Shown piece by piece: positions 26,371-34,914 of a stretch of 64,000 nucleotides of DNA; the first letter of the stretch is position 1; the number at the start of each line of letters is the position of its first letter. This DNA comes from RGIG3002 sp964449325 (GTDB taxonomy: Bacteria > Bacillota > Clostridia > Lachnospirales > Lachnospiraceae): assembly GCA_964449325.1 (NCBI GenBank), contig CAYUYJ010000002.1:124001-188000 (forward strand), in the 5' to 3' direction. The notes under the pieces were generated by a model. It searched no databases and was not told the DNA's origin. It saw only the letters and a program-made list of their open reading frames with translations. Position numbers and translations under genes: made by a program.

Positions 26371-26408
26371 CCTGGTATCACACTAAACACGAGCAATTTC
26401 CTATTACT

Positions 26409-26441
26409 TAAAAAAGGGGCTGTTTTTACAGCCTCTTTTTT
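26409..26441. terminator. Bidirectional terminator between receiver gene and citrate synthase
   Basis: AAAAAAGGGGCTGT and ACAGCCTCTTTTTT form a hairpin with A and T runs on opposite sides, so it can stop transcripts from both convergent genes. Confidence 0.9.
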
Positions 26442-26451
26442 GAAGGTAAAA

Positions 26452-27819
26452 TTATGAACGATTTTTCATTTCGATATAGTCTCTTTCTTCCGCAATCGGT
26501 TTGTATGCGGGACGGATAATCTTTCCGTTATTGGCAAGTTCCTCCAGTCGATGTGCACTCCAGCCGACAATTCTTGCAATGGCAAAAATCGGAGTATAAA
26601 GTTCTAAAGGAAGACCGAGCATACTGTATACGAAGCCGGAATAAAAGTCTACATTAACACTGACACCTTTATACATCTGCCGTTCTTCTTCGATAATTTT
26701 AGGTGCAAGCTTTTCAACAAGAGAATACAAGGCAAATTCCTTATGTAATCCCTTTTCTTCGGAAAGCTTTTCTACAAAGGATTTAAATACAACTGCTCTT
26801 GGGTCTGATTTGGAATAAATAGCATGTCCGACACCATAAATCAGCCCTGCATGGTCGAAGGCTTCCTTATGCAGTAATTTCTTTAAGTATTCACTAACCT
26901 GTTCTTCATCCTCCCAGTCAGCAATTTCCTTCTTCATTTCTTCAAACATCTGTACAACCTTAATGTTGGCACCGCCGTGGCGTGGTCCTTTTAAAGAACC
27001 GATTGCAGCAGCAATGGTAGAGTAAGTGTCGGTTAATGAGGAAGTAACAACATGAGTCGTAAAGGAAGAGTTGTTACCGCCGCCATGCTCCATATGAAGA
27101 ACAAGGGCAATATCAAGAATTTTGGCTTCCAGTGGTGTATAGGAACTGTCAGGGCGTAAAATATGAAGAATATTTTCGGCAGTAGACAGTTCAGGCTGGG
27201 GCTGATGAATAAACAGACTGTTGCCGTCGTGATAATGACTGTATGCCTGATAACCGTAAATACTTAACAAAGGGAACAGACTGATAAGCTGCAGACATTG
27301 GCGAAGAACGTTTGGTATGGAAGTGTCGTCTGCCCGGTCATCATAGGAATAAAGTGTCAGGACGCTTCGCGCCAAAGTATTCATCATATCTTTACTGGGA
27401 GCTTTCATGATTATATCACGTACAAAACTGGTAGGAAGTGTTCGATAATGGGAAAGAAGCATTCGGAAATCTGCAAGTTCCTTTTCATTTGGAAGTTTAT
27501 TGAACAGCAGAAGGTATGCAACCTCTTCAAAACCGAACCGGTCTGCTTTTGTAAATCCGGCAACCAGATCTTTTACATCATAACCACGGTAAATAAGTCT
27601 GCCGTGCGCGGGAACCGAAACACCGTTTACAATTTCAGTTGCCTTGACATCGGAAATGTTGGTCAGACCGGCAAGGACTCCTTTACCGTTCAAATCACGA
27701 AGTCCTCGTTTAACCTCGTATTTTGTAAATAATTCTGAGTCAATGACACCTGCCTGTTCACTCAGCTTTGCCAGCCGTAAAATTTCGGGTGTAATTTCAG
27801 AATAGCTGTTGTTGTCCAC
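26452..27819 (-). CDS. gltA: Citrate synthase
   Basis: The 455-residue enzyme condenses oxaloacetate with acetyl-CoA. Active-site segments are HMEHGGGNNSSF, GVGHAIYSKSDPRAVVFK and VNVDFYSGFVY, which hold the two histidines and the aspartate, and HGRLIYRGYDVKDL is the usual N-terminal element. The longer N terminus (about 70 residues before the domain) is normal for the clostridial type. The start is GTG at 27819 with GGGATGA upstream. No aconitase or isocitrate dehydrogenase is next to it. A promoter and an inverted repeat sit in its leader and are listed separately. Confidence 0.95.
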   Translation of the reverse strand: MDNNSYSEITPEILRLAKLSEQAGVIDSELFTKYEVKRGLRDLNGKGVLAGLTNISDVKATEIVNGVSVPAHGRLIYRGYDVKDLVAGFTKADRFGFEEVAYLLLFNKLPNEKELADFRMLLSHYRTLPTSFVRDIIMKAPSKDMMNTLARSVLTLYSYDDRADDTSIPNVLRQCLQLISLFPLLSIYGYQAYSHYHDGNSLFIHQPQPELSTAENILHILRPDSSYTPLEAKILDIALVLHMEHGGGNNSSFTTHVVTSSLTDTYSTIAAAIGSLKGPRHGGANIKVVQMFEEMKKEIADWEDEEQVSEYLKKLLHKEAFDHAGLIYGVGHAIYSKSDPRAVVFKSFVEKLSEEKGLHKEFALYSLVEKLAPKIIEEERQMYKGVSVNVDFYSGFVYSMLGLPLELYTPIFAIARIVGWSAHRLEELANNGKIIRPAYKPIAEERDYIEMKNRS

Positions 27820-27847
27820 GGAATCATCCCTTTCATTTTATATTTTA

Positions 27848-27898
27848 TTCGTACTTTTCCTGCCTTAGCTTTTCCGCATTGCTATGTGAAAGTACGAA
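27848..27898 (-). promoter_or_regulatory. Inverted repeat at the predicted 5' end of the citrate synthase mRNA
   Basis: On the minus strand TTCGTACTTT (27898-27889) and AAAGTACGAA (27857-27848) form perfect 10-bp arms 31 bases apart. The predicted start of transcription falls at about 27899, so the mRNA would begin with the first arm. A smaller TAGC/GCTA pairing lies inside the loop. It could be a 5'-terminal RNA structure or a protein operator. I do not recognise a known riboswitch. Confidence 0.55.
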
Positions 27899-27905
27899 CA
27901 TTTTT

Positions 27906-27935
27906 ATCATACCATGAGAATTTTATTTGTGACAA
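27906..27935 (-). promoter_or_regulatory. Promoter for citrate synthase
   Basis: On the minus strand TTGTCA (27935-27930), an 18-base spacer ending TGG and TATGAT (27911-27906) make a convincing extended -10 promoter. Confidence 0.7.
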
Positions 27936-28086
27936 GTTAATTCAGTAAATTAAGAAAATTTTTATTTTTTTTCTATTATTTTCCTTGAAAAAAGCAGGTG
28001 GATTTTTTTGCGATAACGTATTACAATGAGTGCAGTGTAACAGAGAAAAATGAAATGCTCCATAGAGCGGAAGGGAAGGGACAGAA

Positions 28087-28752
28087 ATGACAAAACAGGA
28101 AATGTTAAGCCATGTGGATCATACCCAGTTAAAGGCTTTTGCTACGTGGGAGGATATCGTAAAGCTGTGTGAGGAGGCAATTGAATTTCAAACTGCATCC
28201 GTATGTGTGCCTCCATGCTATATAAAAAGAATCCATGATACTTATGGGGATAAAATCAATATTTGTACAGTAGTGGGATTCCCTCTCGGATACAGTGTGA
28301 CAGCGGCAAAAATTACAGAGACGGAGGAAGCTTTAAAAGATGGCGCCGGAGAAATTGATATGGTGGTAAATATCAGTGATGTAAAAAACGGCTTGTTTGA
28401 TAAGGTAGAAGAGGAAATTCGTGCGCTGAAGAAAGTATGCGGTAATCACATTTTAAAAGTAATTATCGAAACCTGTTATCTGACGGAAGAGGAAAAAATA
28501 GCTATGTGTAAGGCAGTCACAAATGCCGGTGCCGATTTTATTAAAACTTCCACGGGTTTTGGAACCGGTGGTGCTACGGTGGAGGATATACGGTTATTTA
28601 AGAGACATATCGGTGCCGGGGTGAAGATGAAAGCAGCGGGAGGAGTTAAAACAGCGGCTGATCTGGAAAATTTTCTGAATGAAGGTTGCGAGCGTATCGG
28701 AACATCCTCGGCAGTAGGTCTTTTAAACGGAGAAGAAGCCAAGGGCTATTAG
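28087..28752 (+). CDS. deoC: Deoxyribose-phosphate aldolase
   Basis: The 221-residue enzyme splits 2-deoxyribose 5-phosphate into glyceraldehyde 3-phosphate and acetaldehyde during deoxynucleoside catabolism. The Schiff-base lysine lies in ADFIKTSTGF, with partner residues in GAGEIDMVVNI and VKMKAAGGVK. VCVPPCYI and TVVGFPLGY are also typical. The ATG at 28087 follows GGAAGGGACAG. No deoA or deoB gene is adjacent; an aminopeptidase P gene follows after 43 bases, likely in the same transcript. Confidence 0.96.
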   Translation: MTKQEMLSHVDHTQLKAFATWEDIVKLCEEAIEFQTASVCVPPCYIKRIHDTYGDKINICTVVGFPLGYSVTAAKITETEEALKDGAGEIDMVVNISDVKNGLFDKVEEEIRALKKVCGNHILKVIIETCYLTEEEKIAMCKAVTNAGADFIKTSTGFGTGGATVEDIRLFKRHIGAGVKMKAAGGVKTAADLENFLNEGCERIGTSSAVGLLNGEEAKGY

Positions 28753-28795
28753 AGAAGAACAGGCGAGTGAAAACGGATAGGAAAGGAATCAAAAA

Positions 28796-30595
28796 ATGGA
28801 AAATCGGATAATCAGGGAAAGACTTGATCAACTAAAAGAAAAAATGCAGGAAAACGGGATGGACTATTATCTGATACCGACTGCTGACTTTCATAATTCA
28901 GAATATGTGGATGCGCATTTTAAAGTAAGAGAATTTTTTTCTAATTTTTCCGGTTCAAACGGAACTCTTGTAATCGGTAAAGAGGAAGTGGGACTTTGGA
29001 CAGACGGCAGATATTTTATACAGGCCGAGAAGGAATTGGCAGGTACGGGAATAATCCTGTTTCGTATGCTGGAAGAGGGTGTGCCTACGGTTACGGAATA
29101 TTTGCAGATGAAAATGAAGCAGGGAGAAGTGCTTGGCTTTGACGGCAGGGTAGTAGACTCTGAGTTTGGAAAAGAATTGAGAGAGAAGCTCAAAGAGAAG
29201 GGAGTTTCTTTAAAATATGAAAAAGATCTGGCGGATGAAATCTGGACAGACAGACCCTTGCTTCCCTGTCACGAGGTATTAATTCTGCCTGAAGAAATCT
29301 GCGGAAAAACATGTGCGGAAAAACTTTCCGAAGTAAGAGAAAAAATGAAAGAAAAGCAGGCTTCCTACTTTCTGTTAAGTAAGCTGGATGATCTGATGTG
29401 GCTTCTGAATGTGAGAGGCAGTGACGTTGCCTGCAATCCGGTAGTGCTTTCTTACGGTTTTGTTACAAAAGAGGAGATGTATTTCTTTTTGCAGAAAAAT
29501 GCGGTAACAGAACAATTGGAAACGTATGCCGAAAAATATCATATTATTTTGAAGGATTATGAAGAAATTACGGAATTTCTGAAGGAATATCCTTATGAGG
29601 GCAAAGTACTTTATGACGGAAGTAATTTAAATTACAGATTGTCCTGTACCGTACTGGAGAAAACGGAGGGTGTGGACGCACCGAATCCTACAGAACTGTT
29701 AAAAGCAGTGAAGAACGAAACGGAGCTTCAGAAAATGCGGGAAATTTATTTGCGTGACAATGTAATTGTAACCAAATTTATTTACTGGCTGAAAACAAAC
29801 GTCGGAAAGATTCCGTTAAATGAATATACGGCAGCGATGAAGCTGGACAGTATGCGAAGAGAAGCGGAAGGTTTTCTGGATTTGTCTTTTGATACCATTT
29901 CGGGCTACAAGGAAAATGCGGCAATGATGCACTATGAGGCAACCGAACAGAATCATAAAGAAATCAAAGCGGAAGGAATGCTTTTGGTGGATTCGGGCGG
30001 ACAATATCTGGGAGGTACGACAGATATTACAAGAACCATTGTTCTGGGGGAAATAAGCGAGGAAATCAGAAAGCATTTTTCGGCGGTAGCGGCAGGAATG
30101 ATTCGACTGACCCATGCTAATTTCCTATATGGCTGTACCGGAAAAAATCTGGATATTCTTGCCAGAGGACCGATGTGGGATATGAATATAGATTATAAGT
30201 GTGGAACGGGACATGGTGTAGGCTATATTCTGAATGTCCATGAAGGGCCTCAGAACATTCGATGGCGATTTGCAAAGGGACAGAATGAAGCAGTACTGGA
30301 AGAAGGCATGACGGTGACTAATGAACCCGGTGTTTACCGGGAGGGCAGTCATGGAATACGTACCGAAAATGTACTGCTTGTAAGAAAAGGAGAAAAAAAC
30401 GGGGACGGACAGTTTATGCATTTTGAAACCCTGACCTATGTACCTATTGACAGAGAAGCTTTGGATAAAAAATATTTATCCGAAAACGATGTGAAATGGC
30501 TGAATGAGTATCATGAAGAGGTGTACAGACAGATTGCCCCTCATTTGACGGCACAGGAAGCAGAATGGCTTAGGGAAGTTACCATGCCGTTGTGA
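28796..30595 (+). CDS. Aminopeptidase P family metallopeptidase (M24B)
   Basis: The 599-residue protein has the long three-domain layout of M24B Xaa-Pro aminopeptidases: two creatinase-like N-terminal domains (about 5-310) and a pita-bread catalytic domain. Metal ligands are in LLVDSGGQYLGGTTDITRT, CGTGHGVGY, NEPGVYREGSHGIRTEN and MHFETLTYVP. It should release N-terminal residues before proline in the cytosol. GGAAAGGA precedes the ATG. The C-terminal LNEYHEEVYRQIAPHL is typical of this longer subfamily. Confidence 0.93.
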   Translation: MENRIIRERLDQLKEKMQENGMDYYLIPTADFHNSEYVDAHFKVREFFSNFSGSNGTLVIGKEEVGLWTDGRYFIQAEKELAGTGIILFRMLEEGVPTVTEYLQMKMKQGEVLGFDGRVVDSEFGKELREKLKEKGVSLKYEKDLADEIWTDRPLLPCHEVLILPEEICGKTCAEKLSEVREKMKEKQASYFLLSKLDDLMWLLNVRGSDVACNPVVLSYGFVTKEEMYFFLQKNAVTEQLETYAEKYHIILKDYEEITEFLKEYPYEGKVLYDGSNLNYRLSCTVLEKTEGVDAPNPTELLKAVKNETELQKMREIYLRDNVIVTKFIYWLKTNVGKIPLNEYTAAMKLDSMRREAEGFLDLSFDTISGYKENAAMMHYEATEQNHKEIKAEGMLLVDSGGQYLGGTTDITRTIVLGEISEEIRKHFSAVAAGMIRLTHANFLYGCTGKNLDILARGPMWDMNIDYKCGTGHGVGYILNVHEGPQNIRWRFAKGQNEAVLEEGMTVTNEPGVYREGSHGIRTENVLLVRKGEKNGDGQFMHFETLTYVPIDREALDKKYLSENDVKWLNEYHEEVYRQIAPHLTAQEAEWLREVTMPL

Positions 30596-30644
30596 CGGGG
30601 AATCTAAAAAAATTCTAAAGAAAGAATTTTCGGTGTTAAGATTA

Positions 30645-30673
30645 TTGACATTTGATTAATCGTTTGAGATAAT
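30645..30673 (+). promoter_or_regulatory. Promoter for pckA
   Basis: TTGACA (30645-30650), a 17-base spacer and GATAAT (30668-30673) form a near-consensus promoter giving a leader of about 100 nt. Confidence 0.75.
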
Positions 30674-30713
30674 TAACTTGCTGTACTAGGGACAGCCGCA
30701 GAAAGCGTAAAAT

Positions 30714-30744
30714 CGGCATAAAAATATTATTTTCATTTATGCCG
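30714..30744 (+). promoter_or_regulatory. Leader hairpin upstream of pckA
   Basis: Nine-base arms CGGCATAAA and TTTATGCCG enclose a 13-base loop. It lies in the 5' leader about 30 bases before the AAGGAGGAG ribosome site and is followed by only a short T-rich stretch. It could stabilise the mRNA or be a weak attenuator. Confidence 0.5.
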
Positions 30745-30782
30745 GTCTTTCATACATATTCAATTTAAGGAGGAGAAACAAT

Positions 30783-32486
30783 ATGTCAACAAAAGCGTAT
30801 TATCCCATTTCCGAAATCGGTGCAGGTAAAGTTGGTTTTTCCAAAACCCGTTCTATTATCGAGGCAGCTTTTTACGGAAACAACGTAGTGAAAGTTAATA
30901 CATTAAAGGAAGCTTATGAATTAGCGAAAAATTCACCGGGTACTATCGTAACAGATATGCCTGTTTACAGAGGTGAAGAATTCGGTCTTGAAAAAGACGC
31001 TAAGGTTCTTTTATTCAATGATGGTGCGGTTACAGGCCGTTATGCTGCAGCTCGCCGTATCAAAGGAGAACCGGGTGTTGATGAAGCAAAGCTTGATAAA
31101 GTAGTTATGGATGCAGTATATGAAACACGTTGGAAAACTATGTATCATGCAGAGTGTTTCGTAGGTCTTGATCCGGAATTTATGGTAAAAGCTCACCTTC
31201 TTATTCCGGAAGGAGAAGAGAACATCCTTTACAACTGGATGATTAACTTCCAGTATATGTCTGATGAATATGTAAAAATGTACAAAAATTCCAAACCGGT
31301 TGGTGACGGAAATGAACCGGATATTTATATTTTCTCCGATCCGCAGTGGGTACCGGGCAACCGTCCTGACGTGGATTACAGCTGCTTAAGCGATCCGCTT
31401 ACTCTCTGCTATTTTGATACTGACCAGAACTGTGCCTGCATCTTAGGTATGAGATATTTCGGTGAGCACAAGAAAGGTACTTTGACCATGGCTTGGGCAC
31501 TTGCAAACAGAAACGGTTATGCAGCATGCCACGGCGGACAGAAAGAATATACTTTACCGGATGGTTCTAAATTCGTTGCTTCCGTATACGGATTATCAGG
31601 TTCCGGTAAATCTACATTGACTCATGCAAAACACGGCGGAAAATATCCGATTACCGTACTTCATGATGATGCATTCATTATCAATACAGATACTTGTGCA
31701 TCCGTAGCATTGGAGCCTACTTATTTTGATAAGACAGCAGATTACCCGACAGGATGTCCGGATAACAAATATTTATTGTCTGCTCAGAACTGCTCCTGTA
31801 CTTTGGACGAGGATGGCAAGCTTCAGTTAGTAACAGAAGATATCAGAAACGGTAACGGACGTGCTATCAAATCCAAATTATGGTCTCCGAACCGTGTAGA
31901 TAAGATTGACGCTCCTGTAAATGCAATCTTCTGGATTATGAAAGACCCTACCATTCCTCCGGTAGTAAAATTAAAAGGTGCAGCTTTAGCATCTGTTATG
32001 GGTGCAACTCTTGCAACAAAGACTTCTACAGCAGAACGTGTTGCAGCAGGAACAGACTTAAATGCTCTTCGTATTGTTCCTTATGCTAATCCGTTCAGAA
32101 CATATCCGTTAGTAAATGACTATACAAAGTTCAAGAAACTGGTAGAAGAAAAGAACGTTGCATGTTACATCGTTAATACCGGTGATTTCATGGGCAAAAA
32201 GGTTAAACCTGCTGACACATTGGGAATTCTTGAAACAATCGTGGAAGGAAAGGCAAAATTTGAGAAGTGGGGTAACTTTGAAGATATCGAAATTATGTAT
32301 GACTGGTCCGGAAAGACAGATGATTTCAAACCGGATATGAATGATGCTTCTTATGTAGCAGCATTAAAGAATGCTATGCAGAATCGTGTAAAAGCAGTAG
32401 AAGATTTTGCTACTAAGAAGGAAGGCTATGATAAACTTCCTGATGAAGCACTGGAAGCATTAAAGAAACTCGTTGAAGAGTGCTAA
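30783..32486 (+). CDS. pckA: Phosphoenolpyruvate carboxykinase (ATP)
   Basis: The 567-residue enzyme interconverts oxaloacetate plus ATP with PEP, CO2 and ADP. The P-loop YGLSGSGKSTLTH lies at about 270-282 and the metal site HDDAFIINTD follows. NRNGYAACHGG and the C-terminal RIVPYANPFRTYPL are also visible. In gut anaerobes the reaction often runs towards oxaloacetate, feeding succinate or amino-acid synthesis. A strong promoter, a leader hairpin, an excellent ribosome site and a terminator suggest a highly expressed monocistronic gene. Confidence 0.95.
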   Translation: MSTKAYYPISEIGAGKVGFSKTRSIIEAAFYGNNVVKVNTLKEAYELAKNSPGTIVTDMPVYRGEEFGLEKDAKVLLFNDGAVTGRYAAARRIKGEPGVDEAKLDKVVMDAVYETRWKTMYHAECFVGLDPEFMVKAHLLIPEGEENILYNWMINFQYMSDEYVKMYKNSKPVGDGNEPDIYIFSDPQWVPGNRPDVDYSCLSDPLTLCYFDTDQNCACILGMRYFGEHKKGTLTMAWALANRNGYAACHGGQKEYTLPDGSKFVASVYGLSGSGKSTLTHAKHGGKYPITVLHDDAFIINTDTCASVALEPTYFDKTADYPTGCPDNKYLLSAQNCSCTLDEDGKLQLVTEDIRNGNGRAIKSKLWSPNRVDKIDAPVNAIFWIMKDPTIPPVVKLKGAALASVMGATLATKTSTAERVAAGTDLNALRIVPYANPFRTYPLVNDYTKFKKLVEEKNVACYIVNTGDFMGKKVKPADTLGILETIVEGKAKFEKWGNFEDIEIMYDWSGKTDDFKPDMNDASYVAALKNAMQNRVKAVEDFATKKEGYDKLPDEALEALKKLVEEC

Positions 32487-32495
32487 TATTAGAAG

Positions 32496-32529
32496 AAAAG
32501 GCAGTTCCCGCGTGGGACTGTCTTTTTTT
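32496..32529 (+). terminator. Rho-independent terminator after pckA
   Basis: GGCAGTTCCC and GGGACTGTC pair with one bulged T around a GCGT loop, followed by seven or more T. Confidence 0.9.
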
Positions 32530-32545
32530 GTTATGGCAACGAGGA

Positions 32546-32620
32546 AAAGTCACGTGCTTGCACAAGTGACTTTGACGACTGCTAATCAGAGCGAGATTCG
32601 CAGAGCGTATCTCGTCTCTG
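32546..32620. repeat. Tandem structured hairpins between pckA and the spo0A-like gene
   Basis: Hairpin 1 (32546-32573) pairs AAAGTCAC with GTGACTTT, plus an inner GTG/CAC after an AA bulge, with a CTTG loop. Hairpin 2 (32587-32620) pairs CAGAGCGAGAT with ATCTCG-T-CTCTG and has an inner CGC/GCG. Both lie after the pckA terminator and before the promoter at 32669, so neither is needed for termination. The arrangement resembles the pair at 26319-26370. A dispersed intergenic repeat or small RNA is possible. Confidence 0.5.
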
Positions 32621-32668
32621 TTGTGTAATAGGTTGTCGCCTTCGGAAACAATTTGCGATGCCTTAGTA

Positions 32669-32698
32669 TTGCGTCATAAAACGTCATTCTTATATAAT
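32669..32698 (+). promoter_or_regulatory. Possible promoter for the spo0A-like gene
   Basis: TTGCGT (32669-32674), an 18-base spacer and a perfect TATAAT (32693-32698) lie about 50 bases before the ATG. Confidence 0.5.
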
Positions 32699-32748
32699 AT
32701 TTGAGAACAGAAAACGGTATTTTTTGCCAGGGATGAGGAGGATTTGAC

Positions 32749-33279
32749 ATGGAAAAGCTGAATATATCAGCTACTAAAGACAATGAGAGGGTATACAAAA
32801 TTCTTGGGGATTTACTAAATACGGATAAAGAATTTCAAATTATGATTACAGTGCCGTCGGGACATGACAAAATAAAGGAGTTACAGGAAGGAAGACAACA
32901 GCAGGAACAGAATGCGGTTCCGGTAAAAAGAGATTTGGAAAAAGATGTGACCGATATGATTCACGAAATCGGTGTGCCTGCACATATTAAAGGCTATCAG
33001 TATCTGCGGGAAGCAATTATGATGTCGGTGGAGGATATGGATATGTTAAATTCCATTACCAAGATTTTATATCCGACTATTGCCAAACGATTTCAGACTA
33101 CACCAAGCAGAGTGGAACGGGCCATCCGTCATGCTATTGAAGTGGCATGGAGCAGGGGGAGAATGGAAACACTGGAAGCCCTGTTCGGTTATACGATTAA
33201 TACCGGAAAAGGGAAACCTACAAACTCGGAATTTATTGCCTTGCTTGCTGATAAAATTCGTCTCTTATATAGAAATTAG
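32749..33279 (+). CDS. Spo0A-type DNA-binding protein lacking a functional receiver domain
   Basis: Residues about 66-176 of this 176-residue protein are a complete Spo0A effector domain: IHEIGVPAHIKGYQYLREAI, MDMLNSITKILYPTIAK and the recognition helix segment TTPSRVERAIRHAIEVAW, then GKPTNSEFIALLADK. Spo0A is normally about 260 residues with a phosphorylated receiver. Here only the first 30 or so residues look like a receiver start (LNISATKDNERVYKILGDLL), the acidic pair is altered to KD, and the phospho-acceptor strand is absent. A glutamine-rich linker joins the parts. It should bind 0A-box DNA without needing phosphorylation, or compete with full Spo0A; that is inference. It lies upstream of glgA. 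Confidence 0.88.
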   Translation: MEKLNISATKDNERVYKILGDLLNTDKEFQIMITVPSGHDKIKELQEGRQQQEQNAVPVKRDLEKDVTDMIHEIGVPAHIKGYQYLREAIMMSVEDMDMLNSITKILYPTIAKRFQTTPSRVERAIRHAIEVAWSRGRMETLEALFGYTINTGKGKPTNSEFIALLADKIRLLYRN

Positions 33280-33378
33280 TTCTTTCATTACACCTTCTGT
33301 TGATGTATAATATTTTCATATAGAATTGTTTGACAGCATGATTGATTCCTAAAATACATAATTTGGAGGAAGTGTTTA

Positions 33379-34824
33379 ATGAAAAATATTCTGTTTGCAG
33401 CATCAGAGGGTGTTCCTTTTATTAAAACAGGAGGTCTTGCCGATGTAGTCGGCTCTCTGCCAAAGGAGATTGATAAAAGATATTTTGATGTAAGGGTTAT
33501 TTTACCGAAGTATACCTGTATGTCACAAAAAATGAAAGATTTGTTACAGTATAAAACTCATTTCTATATGGATTTTAACTGGAAAGAAGTATATGTAGGA
33601 ATAATGGAGGCCGAGGTAGACGGCGTTAAATATTATTTTATTGACAATGAAGAATATTTCGGAGGCTTTAAGCCTTATGGAGATAATGCTCTATTTGAGA
33701 TTGAAAAATATGCTTTCTTCTCCAAAGCAGTATTGTCGGTATTGCCGGTTATCGGCTTTAAACCGGATATTATTCACTGTCATGACTGGCAGACCGGACT
33801 GATTCCGGTTTATGTGAAAGAACGTTTCCGCGGTGATGATTTTTTCTGGAATATCAAGACGATTATGACAATTCATAATCTGAAGTTTCAAGGGAAATGG
33901 AGCGTTAAGGAGGTAAAATCCATTACCGGACTGGCGGATTACTATTTTACCTCTGATAAGTTGGAAGCATATAAGGATGCCAATTTGTTAAAGGGTGGTA
34001 TTGTTTTTGCAGATGCGGTAACAACTGTTAGTGAGACATATGCCGAGGAAATTAAGACGAACTTTTACGGGGAAGGCCTGAACGGTCTTTTACAGGCAAG
34101 AAGCCATGATTTGCGCGGTATTGTGAATGGTATCGATTATAAAGAATTCAATCCGGAAACAGATAAGTATATTGAATTCCCGTATAATGCAGTCAACTTC
34201 CGAAAAGAAAAAATCAAAAATAAACGTGCTTTGCAGGCAGAGCTTTCTCTGGCGCAGGATGACAGAAAATTTATGATTGGTATTGTATCCAGACTGACGG
34301 ATCAGAAGGGCTTTGATTTAATCGCATACGTCATGGATGAGCTTTGTCAGGATAATGTACAGATTGTAGTACTCGGAACCGGTGAACCAAAATATGAAAA
34401 TATGTTCCGGCATTTTGACTGGAAATATGGCGATAAAGTATCTGCGAATATTTATTATTCTGAGGCCATGTCCCATAAGATTTACGCAGCGTGTGATGCA
34501 TTTTTGATGCCATCGTTGTTTGAACCCTGTGGTTTGAGCCAGCTTATGGCACTTCGTTACGGAACCATACCGATTGTTCGGGAGACCGGAGGTCTGAAGG
34601 ATACGGTAGAGCCGTACAATGAATACGAAAACAGGGGAACGGGCTTTAGTTTCAGTAATTACAATGCCCACGAAATGCTTGGTTCAATCCGCTACGCAGA
34701 GCGTATTTATTATGATAGAAAGCGGGAATGGAACAAAATTGTGGATCGCGCAATGGCAGCAGATTTTTCTTGGAAGGTATCGGCGAATAAGTATCAGGAA
34801 ATGTATGATTGGTTAATCGGATAG
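33379..34824 (+). CDS. glgA: Glycogen synthase (ADP-glucose, GT5)
   Basis: The 481-residue enzyme adds glucose from ADP-glucose to alpha-1,4-glucan. The N-terminal FIKTGGLADVVGSLPKEI binds the sugar nucleotide, IHCHDWQTGLIPVY is a standard GT5 segment, and MPSLFEPCGLSQLMALRYGTIPIVRETGGLKDTV forms the C-terminal active site. GGAGGAAGTG precedes the ATG. TATAAT at 33306-33311 may be its own -10 box. glgC, glgD and glgP are not nearby, so the rest of glycogen metabolism lies elsewhere. A terminator follows. Confidence 0.96.
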   Translation: MKNILFAASEGVPFIKTGGLADVVGSLPKEIDKRYFDVRVILPKYTCMSQKMKDLLQYKTHFYMDFNWKEVYVGIMEAEVDGVKYYFIDNEEYFGGFKPYGDNALFEIEKYAFFSKAVLSVLPVIGFKPDIIHCHDWQTGLIPVYVKERFRGDDFFWNIKTIMTIHNLKFQGKWSVKEVKSITGLADYYFTSDKLEAYKDANLLKGGIVFADAVTTVSETYAEEIKTNFYGEGLNGLLQARSHDLRGIVNGIDYKEFNPETDKYIEFPYNAVNFRKEKIKNKRALQAELSLAQDDRKFMIGIVSRLTDQKGFDLIAYVMDELCQDNVQIVVLGTGEPKYENMFRHFDWKYGDKVSANIYYSEAMSHKIYAACDAFLMPSLFEPCGLSQLMALRYGTIPIVRETGGLKDTVEPYNEYENRGTGFSFSNYNAHEMLGSIRYAERIYYDRKREWNKIVDRAMAADFSWKVSANKYQEMYDWLIG

Positions 34825-34838
34825 ATGTAAATGACAAG

Positions 34839-34880
34839 AGTCACCCGGCAGTATCGTACCGGGTGGCTGCTTTGTTGTTT
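34839..34880 (+). terminator. Terminator after glgA
   Basis: AGTCACCCGG and CCGGGTGGCT form a 10-bp stem with one wobble pair, followed by a T-rich stretch. It lies before the chosen start of the next gene, which argues against the earlier ATG at 34831. Confidence 0.8.
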
Positions 34881-34914
34881 ACGTTTGAAATTAACGGGAA
34901 GGCAGTTCGTTTAC

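Noticed and set aside
28012..28027. ATAACGTAT near the deoC promoter resembling the half-site of the tetR palindrome
   Set aside because: A nine-base match is expected by chance about once in a window of this size on two strands, and the second half-site is missing.
34831..34914. N-terminal extension of the MOP flippase from ATG 34831
   Set aside because: It would translate through the glgA terminator hairpin; ATG 34915 has a ribosome site and matches the usual family start.
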